Shown: positions 8,778 through 17,705, numbered from the stretch's first letter. The stretch is DNA of 48,176 bases from Streptomyces sp. CBMA123 (GCF_014596465.1 NZ_MECK01000368.1:1-48176), one strand, 5' to 3'. Notes: generated by a model not told the origin, from the sequence alone. Numbers and translations are program-made.

Positions 8778-9341
8778 TCAGACCGTGTCCAGCAGCCGGC
8801 CGGCCCGGTCGAGGGTCTCGCGGAAGTTCTCCTCGGTGGTCCGCTCGCGGGCCTGGGCCACCGTCAGCCACTCCAGCGGCGACTCCGGGTTCTCCGGCCG
8901 CGCGTCCTGCGGCCTGCCGGTGGCCAGCAGGAAGCGCAGGTCCGCGTGCTCGTGCGCGGGCTCGCGCGACGAGGCCGGCACCGGCACCACGGTGAGGTGC
9001 ACCAGCGCGGCGTCCGGCCACGGCACCAGATCGGTCAGGTGGGTCTCCTCCAGCCCCTCCCGCAGCGCGATCTCCAGCGGCAGCGTCTCGCCCGGGTCGC
9101 CGTGCCCGCCGACCTGCAGCCAGGCCTGCTGGCGGACGTGCCAGCGCAGCAGCACCCGCTTGGTCTCCGGGTGGACGATCAGGGCGGAGGCCGTGAAGTG
9201 CAGCGGGGTCGCGCGGTCCCAGGCGTCGGGCTTGCCGACCAGGCCCAGCAGCCGCTCGTGGTCCGCCGTCTCGGCCGCGCCCTGGGGCCGGTACCGGCCC
9301 AGCAGCTCGGCCAGGCCGGGGGTCTGCGTCCCGCTCGTCAT
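8778..9341 (-). CDS. NUDIX hydrolase
   Basis: A 187-residue protein with a complete NUDIX box: GGHGDPGE followed by LREGLEETHL, matching Gx5Ex7REUxEExGU apart from the residue after EE. The family cleaves nucleoside diphosphates linked to another moiety. The ATG at 9341 is chosen over an upstream in-frame ATG because AGGAG lies about 10 bases before it. It is the last gene of the leftward run that begins with the C-glycoside synthase, but it is separated from the amidohydrolase by 147 bp with a small repeat array. It could remove pyrophosphate from a nucleotide intermediate or be house-cleaning; no evidence decides. Confidence 0.88.
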   Translation of the reverse strand: MTSGTQTPGLAELLGRYRPQGAAETADHERLLGLVGKPDAWDRATPLHFTASALIVHPETKRVLLRWHVRQQAWLQVGGHGDPGETLPLEIALREGLEETHLTDLVPWPDAALVHLTVVPVPASSREPAHEHADLRFLLATGRPQDARPENPESPLEWLTVAQARERTTEENFRETLDRAGRLLDTV

Positions 9342-9355
9342 CCTCAGCACTCCTC

Positions 9356-9395
9356 GTTCCGTGTCGTTCCGTCTCGCACCGTCTCGCACCGTCCC
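9356..9395. repeat. 10-bp tandem repeat, 4 copies
   Basis: Four adjacent decamers (GTTCCGTGTC, GTTCCGTCTC, GCACCGTCTC, GCACCGTCCC) lie just upstream of the NUDIX start codon. They may be regulatory or simply slippage-derived. Confidence 0.75.
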
Positions 9396-9488
9396 AGCCG
9401 GTCCCGGACCGCCGGGTCCGCTCCATCGGCGGTGCCCCGCAGGGCCGTTGGACCCGTCCGCGTCCCGCGTGGGGCGAACGGGCCCACC

Positions 9489-10679
9489 CTACCCGGTGAT
9501 CGCGCGGCGGCGGTCGGTGAGCACCGCGGGCCGGGCGGCCCTGGGGGTGTTGCGGCTGGCCAGGAAGCGCACCTCGCCGGCCGTCACGACCGCCGAGATG
9601 CCGGGCATGTCGCCGATCGCCAGGGCGTCCAGGGCGGTGCCCGCCGCCGAGCCGCGCGGCGCGTCGAGGAGGACGAGGTCGGCCTCGTCGCCCACCCGCA
9701 GCCGTCCGGCGGGCAGGCCCCAGACGTCGGCGACGTTGCCGGTGGCGAGCGCCCAGACCCGGGCCGGCTCCACCGGGCCCAGCGCGGACAGCTCCACCAC
9801 CGTCTTCAGCACCGCCAGCGGGATCACCCCGAAGCCCGACGGGGTGTCCGAGCCCAGCACGATCCGCTCCAGCGCGCCCTCCTCGACGGCCCGCCGCACG
9901 ATCCGCAGGCCCGCCCGCAGGTTTCCGGCCTGGACGATCTGCAGCGCCATCCGGCTCTCGGCCAGCAGCCGGTCCACGGCGGCGTCGGGCAGCGCGGTGG
10001 GGCCGCCGTTGGCGTGCCCGCAGACGTCCGGGTCGAGCGCCAGCAGGTCGTCCGCGCCGAGCGAGGCGGAGCCGGCCGCGCTGGCGCCCCCGGCGTGGCA
10101 CATCACCGTCAGGCCGTGCGCCTTGGCCCAGCGGATCTGCTCGACGCCGTCCACGGCCTTCTCGTACGCGCCGAAGCCGAACTTGGCCAGCCACACCCCG
10201 CAGCTCGCCAGCTCCGCGAAGTCGGCCTCGTCCAGGGTGGGTTCGAGCAGCACGTTGCCGGCGTGCACCCGCATCCCGCCGGGCCGGAAGTTGTCGTAGG
10301 ACGCCCGGGCGGCGACCGCGAGCGCCTTGACCCCGGCCCGGTCGCGCGGGCGGCCGGGGACGTGCACCTCCCCGGCCGAGATGGTCCGGGTGATGCCGCC
10401 GTGGACGTACCCCTCCAGGTAGTCCACGGCCTTCTGCCGGGGCGAGTAGTCGCCGAAGGCGACGTGCCCGTGCGAGTCGATCAGGCCGGGCGCCACGGTG
10501 GCCCCGGCCGCGTCCAGGACCAGCTCGGCGGCCGCCAGTTCAGCCGCCAGGTCGGCGGCCCGGCCCACCGCCGTGATGAGGCCGTCCACGCACAGAACGG
10601 TGTCCGCGCCGTCGACCAGCGGAGCGGTGAGATCACCGGAGACCACGCATCCGGCCCCCGTGACTGCCAATGTGCCCAC
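9489..10679 (-). CDS. Enamidase-like amidohydrolase
   Basis: A 396-residue metal-dependent amidohydrolase starting with GTG. The first metal motif HGH is at residues 70-72 within APGLIDSHGHV. A probable bridging lysine lies in LAKFGFG, further histidines in MCHAGG and GHANGG, and the catalytic Asp in LGSDTPSG. The overall pattern resembles enamidase, which opens the cyclic enamide of 6-oxo-1,4,5,6-tetrahydronicotinate. A cyclised hydrazinoglutarate (a 6-oxo-tetrahydropyridazine-3-carboxylate) would be a close nitrogen analogue of that substrate, so ring opening during pyrazole formation is an attractive inference. The gene follows the D-amino-acid-oxidase-like gene by 25 bp in the same operon. 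Confidence 0.82.
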   Translation of the reverse strand: MGTLAVTGAGCVVSGDLTAPLVDGADTVLCVDGLITAVGRAADLAAELAAAELVLDAAGATVAPGLIDSHGHVAFGDYSPRQKAVDYLEGYVHGGITRTISAGEVHVPGRPRDRAGVKALAVAARASYDNFRPGGMRVHAGNVLLEPTLDEADFAELASCGVWLAKFGFGAYEKAVDGVEQIRWAKAHGLTVMCHAGGASAAGSASLGADDLLALDPDVCGHANGGPTALPDAAVDRLLAESRMALQIVQAGNLRAGLRIVRRAVEEGALERIVLGSDTPSGFGVIPLAVLKTVVELSALGPVEPARVWALATGNVADVWGLPAGRLRVGDEADLVLLDAPRGSAAGTALDALAIGDMPGISAVVTAGEVRFLASRNTPRAARPAVLTDRRRAITG

Positions 10680-10704
10680 GTCCTCGTCCTCTCCTCGTCC
10701 TGTC

Positions 10705-11829
10705 TCACACCGCGGCGAAGCGCTCGGGCCGGAACGCCGCCGCCAGTTCGGACGGCTCGCCCAGCACCTCCCGCGCGACGATCTCCCCGAGCACCGGCGC
10801 CAGGGTGAGACCGCTGTGGGTCACCACCACGTACAGCGAAGCGGCCCCGGGCACCCAGCCCAGCACGCTCATCCCGTCCACCGGCATCGGACGGACCCCG
10901 ACGAAGGCGTCCTCCACCGTGACGTCCGCCCCGGCGGTGCCGGGCAGCACCTGCGCCAGGCGCGCCAGCACCTTCTCCGCCGCGGCCGGGCCCTGCCCCT
11001 CGTCGGTCAGCTCCTCGTCCACGTCGTGGCAGTGCAGCACCAGCCGCCCGCCGCTGTGCGGACGGATGCTCAGGTGCGGCGCGTGCAGCACCCGCTCCAC
11101 CCGGACGGGCACCGGGGAGGTCCGCACCAGCAGCCCCATCACGGTGGTGCCGGAGTCGTCCCCCGGCTCCACCAGCGGCACGTCGGCGCCCGCCCGGCAG
11201 AGCAGTTCCCTGGTGCCGCGCCCGGCGCAGCTCACCACGGCGTCCGCCTCGATCTGCTGCCCGGAGGCCAGCCGGACGCCGCGCACCCGGTCGGCGCCGA
11301 GCAGGCCGGTGACGGCGTCCCCGATCCGCAGCCGGACGCCCAGGCTCCGGGCCCGCTCCTGGACGGCCGCGACCAGCCGGTCGCTGACCACGTGGGCGTC
11401 GTCCGGGTAGTACCGCAGCGGCCCGTGCAGGCCGTCGAGCGCCAGGCCCGGCTGGAGTTCGCGCCGGGCCCGGTCGGCGTCCAGTTCCTCGACCGGGTAG
11501 CCCTTGGCCCGGTAGCCGTCGGCGATGCCGGCCAGCCGCCGGTCCCCCTCCGCGCTGTCGGCCCAGTGCAGGTTGCCGCGCCGGAAGAACCAGGGCTCGC
11601 CGCCGGTCGCGGCGGCCAGCCGCTCGTGGGCGCGCAGCCCCTCGGCCGAGAGCCGGTAGTAGGGGTCGAACCCGTTGTCCACCGCGTTGACCCAGCCGAA
11701 GCCGTGGGCGGAGAGCCCCTCGGCGGGCTCCCGGGCGTCCACCAGGACGACCTCCGCGCCCTGTTCGGCCAGCCGCAGCGCGACACAGCTGCCGATCGAT
11801 CCGGCTCCGACGACGACGATCCTGGTCAC
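10705..11829 (-). CDS. D-amino-acid-oxidase-like FAD oxidoreductase
   Basis: A 374-residue DAO-family flavoprotein. The N-terminal dinucleotide motif is VVVGAGSIGS followed by an acidic residue ending the second strand, and the C-terminal ...THSGLTLAPVLGEIVA segment is typical of the family. Related enzymes in triacsin and pyrazomycin clusters oxidise the N6-linked lysine adduct to release the hydrazino acid, so that role is proposed here. The GTG start at 11829 overlaps the TGA stop of the upstream flavoprotein (GTGA), implying translational coupling. The enamidase-like gene follows after 25 bp. Confidence 0.88.
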   Translation of the reverse strand: MTRIVVVGAGSIGSCVALRLAEQGAEVVLVDAREPAEGLSAHGFGWVNAVDNGFDPYYRLSAEGLRAHERLAAATGGEPWFFRRGNLHWADSAEGDRRLAGIADGYRAKGYPVEELDADRARRELQPGLALDGLHGPLRYYPDDAHVVSDRLVAAVQERARSLGVRLRIGDAVTGLLGADRVRGVRLASGQQIEADAVVSCAGRGTRELLCRAGADVPLVEPGDDSGTTVMGLLVRTSPVPVRVERVLHAPHLSIRPHSGGRLVLHCHDVDEELTDEGQGPAAAEKVLARLAQVLPGTAGADVTVEDAFVGVRPMPVDGMSVLGWVPGAASLYVVVTHSGLTLAPVLGEIVAREVLGEPSELAAAFRPERFAAV

Positions 11830-13442
11830 CGCTGCTCCTCCTTGCCGAGCGCCGTCCCGCACAGGTAGCCGCCGACCAGCGCCGGCCCGAGGGTGCCGCC
11901 GGAGCCCGGGTAGCCCGGGCCCATCACCGGCGAGGTGACGTTCCCGCAGGCGTACAGCCCGGGCACGGGGGTGTCGTCGTGTCGCAGCACCCGGCCCCGC
12001 TCGTCGGTGACCAGGCCGCCCTTGGTGCCGAGCATGCCCGGCTCGACCCGGACGGCGTGGAACGGCGGCTCCACCAGCGGCGCCAGGCAGGGGTTGGGCT
12101 CGTGCAGCGGGTCGCCGTAGTAGCGGTCGTGGCTGGTGGTGCCGCGGCCGAAGGCGGTGTCGACGCCCCGGACGGCGTCCGGGTTGAAGACGGCCAGGGT
12201 CTCGGTCAGGCCCTGCTCGTCCACGCCGATCAGCCGGGCGAGTCCGGCGGGGGTGTCGGCGCTGGTGTACCAGCCTGGCACCGGGCCGCCCGGCTGCGCG
12301 CCGGCGATCGGATAGGTACGGCGGAACGCCTCGTCGAAGACCAGCCAGGCGGGCAGGTTGGGGCGCTCGTGCCGGGTGGGGTCGAAGGCCAGGAAGGCCT
12401 TGGTGACGTCGTTGTAGTTGACGGCCTCGTTGACGAAGCGCCGGCCGTGCCGGTTGACCATGATCGAGCCGGGCAGGCAGCGCTCGCCGACCAGGTGCCG
12501 GGACATCGGCACCCCGTCGTACTCCTCGCCCTGGCCGGACACCGCCGGCACCCACCAGGCCTGGGACATGGTGCCGAGCGCCGCCCCGAGGGCGGTCGCC
12601 ATCAGCAGGCCGTCGCCGTCGTTCCACGGCGGGCTGACCGGGCGCGTCCCGGCCAGCCCGAGGTGGGCCCGCTTGAGCCGCTCGTTCCACTCGAAGCCGC
12701 CGGTGGCCAGCACCACGCCGGCCCGCGCCCGGTACTCCACCGGGCCGTCGGCGGTCTCGGCCCGGACGCCGACCACCCGGCCGTCCTCGACCAGCAGCCC
12801 GGTGGCGCGCACCCCGGTCTGGTAGGTCACCCCGCGGTCGTCGCAGGCCGCCACCAGGCCGGCCACCAGCGCGGCGCCCACCGTGACCACGCCCTCGGCC
12901 TTGCGGCGGGCGACCAGCTCGTGGTCGTAGCGCCCGGGGATCTGCCAGCGGTGCCGCTCGTCGTAGGTGACGGCGTCGAAGTGGCTGCCCTTGCGGATCC
13001 GCTCCAGCAGACCGGGGCGGTCGGCGGTCGGGAACGGCACGTTGTCGAGGGTGCGGCCGACGTCCCGGGCGCCGGGCCAGTCCGAGTGGTAGTCGGGCCG
13101 GTCGATCGGGAACAGCCGGACGGGCGTCTCGGCGTGCAGGTAGTCGACCACCCGCGGCGCCACCTCGACGTACTGTTCGAGCCGCCACCGCTCGGTCTCG
13201 CCCTCGGTGACGAGCTCCAGGTAGCGCAGCGCGTCCTCGGCGGAGTCGGGCATGCCGTGCTCGCGCATCACGGAGCTGTCGGGCACCCAGATCATGCCGC
13301 CGGACACGGCGGTGGTGCCGCCCAGCACCGGGGTGCGTTCGAGGACCAGCACCCGGTGCCCGGCGTCGGCGGCGCGGCAGGCCGCCAGCAGTCCGGCGCC
13401 GCCGGAGCCGATCACCAGGGAGTCGGTTTCAACCTGTCGCAC
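11826..13442 (-). CDS. KstD/fumarate-reductase-type FAD dehydrogenase
   Basis: A 538-residue flavoprotein of the FAD-binding-2 family. Visible are the N-terminal VIGSGGAGL, GGTTAVSGG downstream of the binding fold, and a C-terminal GLYACGN...GPGYPGSGGTLGPALVGG block as in 3-ketosteroid delta-1-dehydrogenases. These enzymes remove hydrogens alpha-beta to a carbonyl. Here it could desaturate a cyclic hydrazide or pyridazinone before aromatisation; this is inference. GTG at 13442 is chosen because GAGGA sits 10 bases upstream; a TTG at 13466 in the same frame would add 8 residues but has poor spacing. It is coupled to the DAO-like gene. Confidence 0.85.
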   Translation of the reverse strand: MRQVETDSLVIGSGGAGLLAACRAADAGHRVLVLERTPVLGGTTAVSGGMIWVPDSSVMREHGMPDSAEDALRYLELVTEGETERWRLEQYVEVAPRVVDYLHAETPVRLFPIDRPDYHSDWPGARDVGRTLDNVPFPTADRPGLLERIRKGSHFDAVTYDERHRWQIPGRYDHELVARRKAEGVVTVGAALVAGLVAACDDRGVTYQTGVRATGLLVEDGRVVGVRAETADGPVEYRARAGVVLATGGFEWNERLKRAHLGLAGTRPVSPPWNDGDGLLMATALGAALGTMSQAWWVPAVSGQGEEYDGVPMSRHLVGERCLPGSIMVNRHGRRFVNEAVNYNDVTKAFLAFDPTRHERPNLPAWLVFDEAFRRTYPIAGAQPGGPVPGWYTSADTPAGLARLIGVDEQGLTETLAVFNPDAVRGVDTAFGRGTTSHDRYYGDPLHEPNPCLAPLVEPPFHAVRVEPGMLGTKGGLVTDERGRVLRHDDTPVPGLYACGNVTSPVMGPGYPGSGGTLGPALVGGYLCGTALGKEEQR

Positions 13443-13490
13443 GGCAGTCCAATCCTCGGGAGTCAAGCGGGCTCTGGGTCCAGCGGACCC

Positions 13491-13575
13491 AGGAGTCGGT
13501 ACGGCTCAGGAGTCGGTACGGCTCAGGAGTCGGTACGGCTCAGGAGTCGGTACGGCTCAGGAGTCGGTACGGCTC
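13491..13575. repeat. 17-bp tandem repeat, 5 perfect copies
   Basis: Five identical units AGGAGTCGGTACGGCTC start at 13491, 13508, 13525, 13542 and 13559, followed by a broken sixth. The array lies between the PurB-like gene and the downstream flavoprotein on the minus strand. Perfect identity suggests recent expansion or selection. Confidence 0.95.
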
Positions 13576-13588
13576 AGGAACGGGGAAG

Positions 13589-15013
13589 TCAGAGCAGCGG
13601 GGCGGGCCGGTAGCCGGACCACTCGGGGTGCCGGGCGGCCAGCTCCTCGATCCGCGCCACCACGGCCGCGACCTGGTCGGTGGCGGCGCCGGTGAAGCCG
13701 ATCCGGTCGGCCAGCAGGGCGTCCAACTGGGCGCGGTCCAGCGGCAGTCGGTCGTCCGCGGCGAGCCGGGCCATCAGGTGGTTGTCCACGCCCTCCGAGC
13801 GCATGTCCAGGGCCGCGCCGACGGCGTGCTCCTTGATGATCTCGTGCGCGGTCTCCCGGCCGACGCCCGCGCGCACCGCCGCCATCAGGATCTTGGTGGT
13901 GCCCAGGAACGGCAGGTAGCGCTCCAGCTCGGCGCCGACCATCGACGGGAAGACGCCGAACTCGTCCAGGACGGTCAGCAGCGTCTCCAGCATCCCGTCG
14001 AAGGCGAAGAAGGCGTCCGGCAGCGCGACCCGGCGCACCACCGAGCAGGACACGTCGCCCTCGTTCCACTGGTCGCCGGACAGCTCGCCGGCCATCGACG
14101 CGAAGCCGCGCAGCACGATCATCAGGCCGTTGATCCGCTCACAGGAGCGGGAGTTCATCTTGTGCGGCATCGCCGAGGAGCCGACCTGGCCCTCCGCGAA
14201 GCCCTCGGTCACCAGCTCGTCGCCGGCCATCAGCCGGATCGACTTGGCCAGCGAGGACGGGCCGGCCGCCAGCTGCACCAGCAGGCTCAGCACCTCGTAG
14301 TCGAGCGAGCGCGGGTAGACCTGGCCGACACTGGTGAGCCGGTGCGCGAACCCGAGGTGGCCGGCCACCCGGTCCTCCAGCTCGACCAGCCGGGCGCGGT
14401 CCCCGCCGAGCAGGTCCAGCATGTCCTGGGCCGTCCCCATCGGGCCCTTGATGCCGCGCATCGGGTAGCGCTCGATCAGCTCCTCCAGCCGCACCAGGGC
14501 GGCCAGCACCTCGTCGGCCACGGTCGCGAAGCGCTTGCCCAGCGTGGTGGCCTGGGCGGCCACGTTGTGCGAGCGGCCGGCCATCACCAGCTCGGCGTGC
14601 TCGGCGGCCAGCGCTCCCAGCCGGGTCAGCAGCGCGACGCAGCGGCCGCGCACCAGCACCAGGCTCTCCCGGATCTGCAGCTGCTCGACGTTCTCGGTGA
14701 GGTCCCGGGAGGTCATCCCCTTGTGGATGTGCTCGTGCCCGGCCAGGGCGTTGAACTCCTCGATCCGGGCCTTCACATCGTGCCGGGTGACCCGCTCGCG
14801 CGCCTCGATGGAGGCGTGGTCGATCCGGTCGAGGACCTTCTCGTAGTCGGCCACCACGCCGTCCGGGACGGCTATGCCGAGGTCGCGCTGGGCGCTCAGC
14901 ACGGCCAGCCACAGCCGGCGCTCCAGCACGATCTTGTGCTCGGCCGACCAGAGTTCGACCAGCTCGGGCGAGGCGTAGCGGGCGGCCAGGACGTCGGGGA
15001 TGTCGGTCTTCAT
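13589..15013 (-). CDS. Adenylosuccinate lyase-like (PurB family) enzyme
   Basis: A 474-residue fumarase/aspartase superfamily lyase. The signature GSSAMPHKMNSRSCE is intact, and the substrate-binding segment GMTSRDLTEN matches PurB. PurB enzymes eliminate fumarate from succinyl-amino adducts. Together with the PurC-like gene at 18.4 kb it would convert a heteroaromatic carboxylate into a carboxamide using aspartate as nitrogen source, as ForA/ForB-type enzymes are thought to do in formycin-type clusters. It lies 101 bp after the C-glycoside synthase gene, not among purine genes, so a dedicated copy is likely. ATG at 15013. Confidence 0.9.
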   Translation of the reverse strand: MKTDIPDVLAARYASPELVELWSAEHKIVLERRLWLAVLSAQRDLGIAVPDGVVADYEKVLDRIDHASIEARERVTRHDVKARIEEFNALAGHEHIHKGMTSRDLTENVEQLQIRESLVLVRGRCVALLTRLGALAAEHAELVMAGRSHNVAAQATTLGKRFATVADEVLAALVRLEELIERYPMRGIKGPMGTAQDMLDLLGGDRARLVELEDRVAGHLGFAHRLTSVGQVYPRSLDYEVLSLLVQLAAGPSSLAKSIRLMAGDELVTEGFAEGQVGSSAMPHKMNSRSCERINGLMIVLRGFASMAGELSGDQWNEGDVSCSVVRRVALPDAFFAFDGMLETLLTVLDEFGVFPSMVGAELERYLPFLGTTKILMAAVRAGVGRETAHEIIKEHAVGAALDMRSEGVDNHLMARLAADDRLPLDRAQLDALLADRIGFTGAATDQVAAVVARIEELAARHPEWSGYRPAPLL

Positions 15014-15114
15014 GGCCCTGCTTTCGGGTGGGGGGTCGTCCGCGCGGTCTTCCGCACGGTGTCGTCCGAGGCGGCGGGGTGCCGGATCGGGAGTGCCGGG
15101 TCAGGAGTCCCGGG

Positions 15115-16140
15115 TCAGGAGACCGCGGTGGTGGTCAGGCCCTGGTTGTTGGCCCGGGTGAACCAGAAGTCCCGGATCAGGCCCCGGTTCTTCAGCTCCC
15201 AGGCCCACCGCTCGGCGTCCTGCGGACGCCGGGTGAAGGCGAAGCAGGCCGGCCCGGTGACGCTGAGCGCGATCGCGTCCACCGACGGGGCGGCCCGGCC
15301 GGCCTCCAGCACGCTCGCCACCGACTCGCCCTGGAAGGCGATCTGGGCCTGCTTGAAGTGGCCGGTGAAGGTGATCTCGTTGACCGCCGCGCAGAACGCG
15401 TCGAAGTCCTGCTCCAGGACGGCCGGGGCGAGCCCCATGAAGACCAGGTGGGAGGTGCGCCAGGACTCCTCGGCCGGGATCGGCGTGACGGAGTGGAACC
15501 AGTCCAGCTCCTCCTGGCCGCCCAGGTGGCGTCCGTGGGTGAGCAGCACCAGGATCGGCCAGTCCGGGAAGTCCAGCCGGACCACCGGCTTCGGCGGCGC
15601 GACCTGCTGGGCGAAGCGGCTGGGCCGCAGGTACTTCTGCGGCTGCTCGGCGAAGTCCGGCGGGTTGACGTGACCGCCGTCGACCAGGAAGCCGCCGTAC
15701 GCGGACAGCCCGGTGCTGGCGCCGGAGGTCCGGCCGCGGCCGAGGGCGCGGGCCAGCTCCCGCTGGTCCGGCTCCACCCCGCACAGCCGGCCGTAGGCGT
15801 GGCCGACGGCCAGCAGGGTGCTGGTCTTGGAGCCGAAACCGCTGTGCTGGGGCAGCGCTTCGAGGACGTCCACCCGGGCGGCCGGGCCGTCCCACAGCTT
15901 GCGCAGGGTCTCCAGGGCGGCGGTCAGTTCGCGCGCCGTCTCCTCGGCGGTGCCGGTCACCGCGACGATCCCGTCCGCGGCCTCCCGCACCTCGGCGGTC
16001 AGGCCGGGCCGGTCGACGGCCATCGCGGCGATGCCGTTGCGGCGCAGCGAGCTGCCGTCGAGGCTGATCAGGGTGAAGCTCAGCCGGGCCGGAGCGGACA
16101 CCCGGACGGCACCGCTTCGGTCGGGTCGGTCAAGTGCCAT
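15115..16140 (-). CDS. Beta-RFAP synthase-like C-glycoside synthase (ForT type)
   Basis: A 341-residue GHMP-fold protein opening with RVSAPARLSFTLISLDG, and with LPQHSGFGSKTSTLLAVGHA where GHMP kinases have their glycine loop. This is the pattern of beta-ribofuranosylaminobenzene 5'-phosphate synthase. That enzyme joins C1 of PRPP to a ring carbon with loss of CO2 and pyrophosphate rather than phosphorylating. ForT and its pyrazofurin counterpart are its relatives that form the C-nucleoside bond on a pyrazole carboxylate. Its association with hydrazine, PurC and PurB genes makes that role the best reading. GGAGG lies 6-7 bases upstream of the ATG. First gene of the leftward operon. Confidence 0.87.
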   Translation of the reverse strand: MALDRPDRSGAVRVSAPARLSFTLISLDGSSLRRNGIAAMAVDRPGLTAEVREAADGIVAVTGTAEETARELTAALETLRKLWDGPAARVDVLEALPQHSGFGSKTSTLLAVGHAYGRLCGVEPDQRELARALGRGRTSGASTGLSAYGGFLVDGGHVNPPDFAEQPQKYLRPSRFAQQVAPPKPVVRLDFPDWPILVLLTHGRHLGGQEELDWFHSVTPIPAEESWRTSHLVFMGLAPAVLEQDFDAFCAAVNEITFTGHFKQAQIAFQGESVASVLEAGRAAPSVDAIALSVTGPACFAFTRRPQDAERWAWELKNRGLIRDFWFTRANNQGLTTTAVS

Positions 16141-16460
16141 GGTGGGACCTCCGATTGATCGTCGATCACGGTCACGGGCGCGCCGGTCCGCACGCGGAAC
16201 ACGGGGTCCGGGGGGTCGCTGGGTTCGGGGGGCTGGTTCCGGGGGCCGGTCGTCGGCGCGTCACGCCCCTGGGCAACCGGCATCGGCTGCGGGGCCCGCG
16301 GCGATGCAATCTTGGACCGGTTCCGGACGCACCGTCAATCACCGTATTCCGTCCGACCGCTCCTCACCTGGGGTGTCACATCCGCGATCGCCGATTCGTC
16401 TCAGGAGTGGAAGCCGATCATCGCGATCGCAGGTCGCGACCACCGAAACGGAGGCCACCA
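16141..16460. promoter_or_regulatory. Divergent promoter region with palindromes
   Basis: This 320-bp spacer separates the C-glycoside synthase operon (left) from the Rieske operon (right). TGATCGTCGATCA at 16156-16168 is a perfect palindrome just upstream of the leftward ribosome site. GCGATCGC occurs at 16384-16391 and again at 16423-16430 before the rightward start. These GATC-centred sites could be bound by one regulator controlling both arms. Confidence 0.5.
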
Positions 16461-17687
16461 GTGGCTACGCGGAAGGTCAACGAATCCCTGACCCGGGTCG
16501 GACCGGGCACGCCGATGGGCCGGATGCTCCGCGAGTACTGGCTTCCGGTGATGCGCAGCGAGCGGCTGGCCGAACCAGGCGGCGCGCCCGTCCCGGTGGA
16601 GCTGCTCGGCGAGAAGTACGTGCTGTTCCGCGGCGCGGACGGCCGGGTCGGCTGCTTCGACGAGGCCTGCCCGCACCGGGGCGCCTCGCTGGCGCTGGCC
16701 CGGAACGAGGACTGCGCGCTGCGCTGCGTCTACCACGGCTGGAAGTTCGACGTCTCCGGCACGGTGCTGGACACCCCGTCGGAGCCCGAGGACGGCGGCC
16801 GGTTCGCCTCGCGGGTCTCGCTGAAGCACCACCCGGTGGTGGAGGCCGGCGGGGTCATCTGGGTGTGGCTCGGCGGCACCGGCCGGGAGCCCAACGCCTT
16901 CCCGGCGTTCCCGTTCACCAAGCTCCCGGCCGAGCAGGTCTTCGCCACCGTCGCCCTGGTGGACTGCAACTGGTTCCAGGGCGTCGAGGCCGACATCGAC
17001 TCGGCGCACGTCTCCCTGCTGCACGAGACCGAGGCCCGCAACGGCCCGCTGCGCGACCTGCTCGACGACACCGCCCCGCGCGACGAGATCGACGAGCAGC
17101 CGTACGGGCTGCGCTACGCCGCGATCCGCTCGCTGTCCTCCGGGGACTCCCTGGTGCGGATCAAGCCCTTCGCCATGCCCTGGTACACCGTGGTGCCCGA
17201 ACTGCCCACCGGTGACCGGCTCTGGCACGCCTGGGTGCCCGTCAACGACCACCAGACCATCATGTGGTACCTGTGGTGGAACGACGACAAGCCCGTCGAC
17301 CCGACGTACTTCGCCGAGCAGTTCGGCCTCGACCTCGACCGGCTCAACCCCGACAACATCCGCGAGGGCTACTCCCGCGAGAACCTGTGGGGCCAGGACC
17401 GCGCCGCGATGGCCGACGGCCGCAGCTTCTCCGGGATCCGCGGCCTGGTGCTCCAGGACGTCGCCGTGCAGGAGAGCATGGGGCCGATCGTCGACCGGAC
17501 CATCGAGAACCCGGGCAAGAGCGACCGCGGCATCGTGCGCGCCCGCCGCTACATGCTGGACGCCCTCGACGCCCACGCCAGTGGCGCCACCCCGCCCGGG
17601 CTCGGGCCGGACGCCGACTACGGCAAGGCGACCTCCGCCAACATGGTCGTCCCGGACGGCACCGACTGGCGCGGCCTGGTGGGCTGA
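16461..17687 (+). CDS. Rieske non-heme iron oxygenase, alpha subunit
   Basis: A 408-residue oxygenase. The Rieske [2Fe-2S] ligands are C70, H72, C89 and H92 (CPHRG...CVYHGW). The mononuclear iron site is the D180-x2-H183-x4-H188 motif, with the HVSLLH segment. The arrangement resembles phthalate 4,5-dioxygenase-type single-component oxygenases. Such proteins hydroxylate or desaturate ring substrates using electrons from a reductase; no ferredoxin or Rieske-type reductase is encoded nearby. It might install the ring hydroxyl of a pyrazofurin-like product or an earlier oxidation, which is inference. GTG start with GGAGG 6 bases upstream. Confidence 0.9.
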   Translation: MATRKVNESLTRVGPGTPMGRMLREYWLPVMRSERLAEPGGAPVPVELLGEKYVLFRGADGRVGCFDEACPHRGASLALARNEDCALRCVYHGWKFDVSGTVLDTPSEPEDGGRFASRVSLKHHPVVEAGGVIWVWLGGTGREPNAFPAFPFTKLPAEQVFATVALVDCNWFQGVEADIDSAHVSLLHETEARNGPLRDLLDDTAPRDEIDEQPYGLRYAAIRSLSSGDSLVRIKPFAMPWYTVVPELPTGDRLWHAWVPVNDHQTIMWYLWWNDDKPVDPTYFAEQFGLDLDRLNPDNIREGYSRENLWGQDRAAMADGRSFSGIRGLVLQDVAVQESMGPIVDRTIENPGKSDRGIVRARRYMLDALDAHASGATPPGLGPDADYGKATSANMVVPDGTDWRGLVG

Positions 17688-17705
17688 GCCCGCCTCGCGC
17701 CCAGC

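Noticed and set aside
13443..13466. TTG start at 13466 for the KstD-like flavoprotein
   Set aside because: GTG at 13442 has GAGGA at suitable spacing and still precedes the FAD motif.
13589..15013. PurB homologue as the housekeeping purine enzyme
   Set aside because: It is embedded between C-nucleoside genes, has a matching PurC homologue in the divergent arm, and lacks other purine genes.
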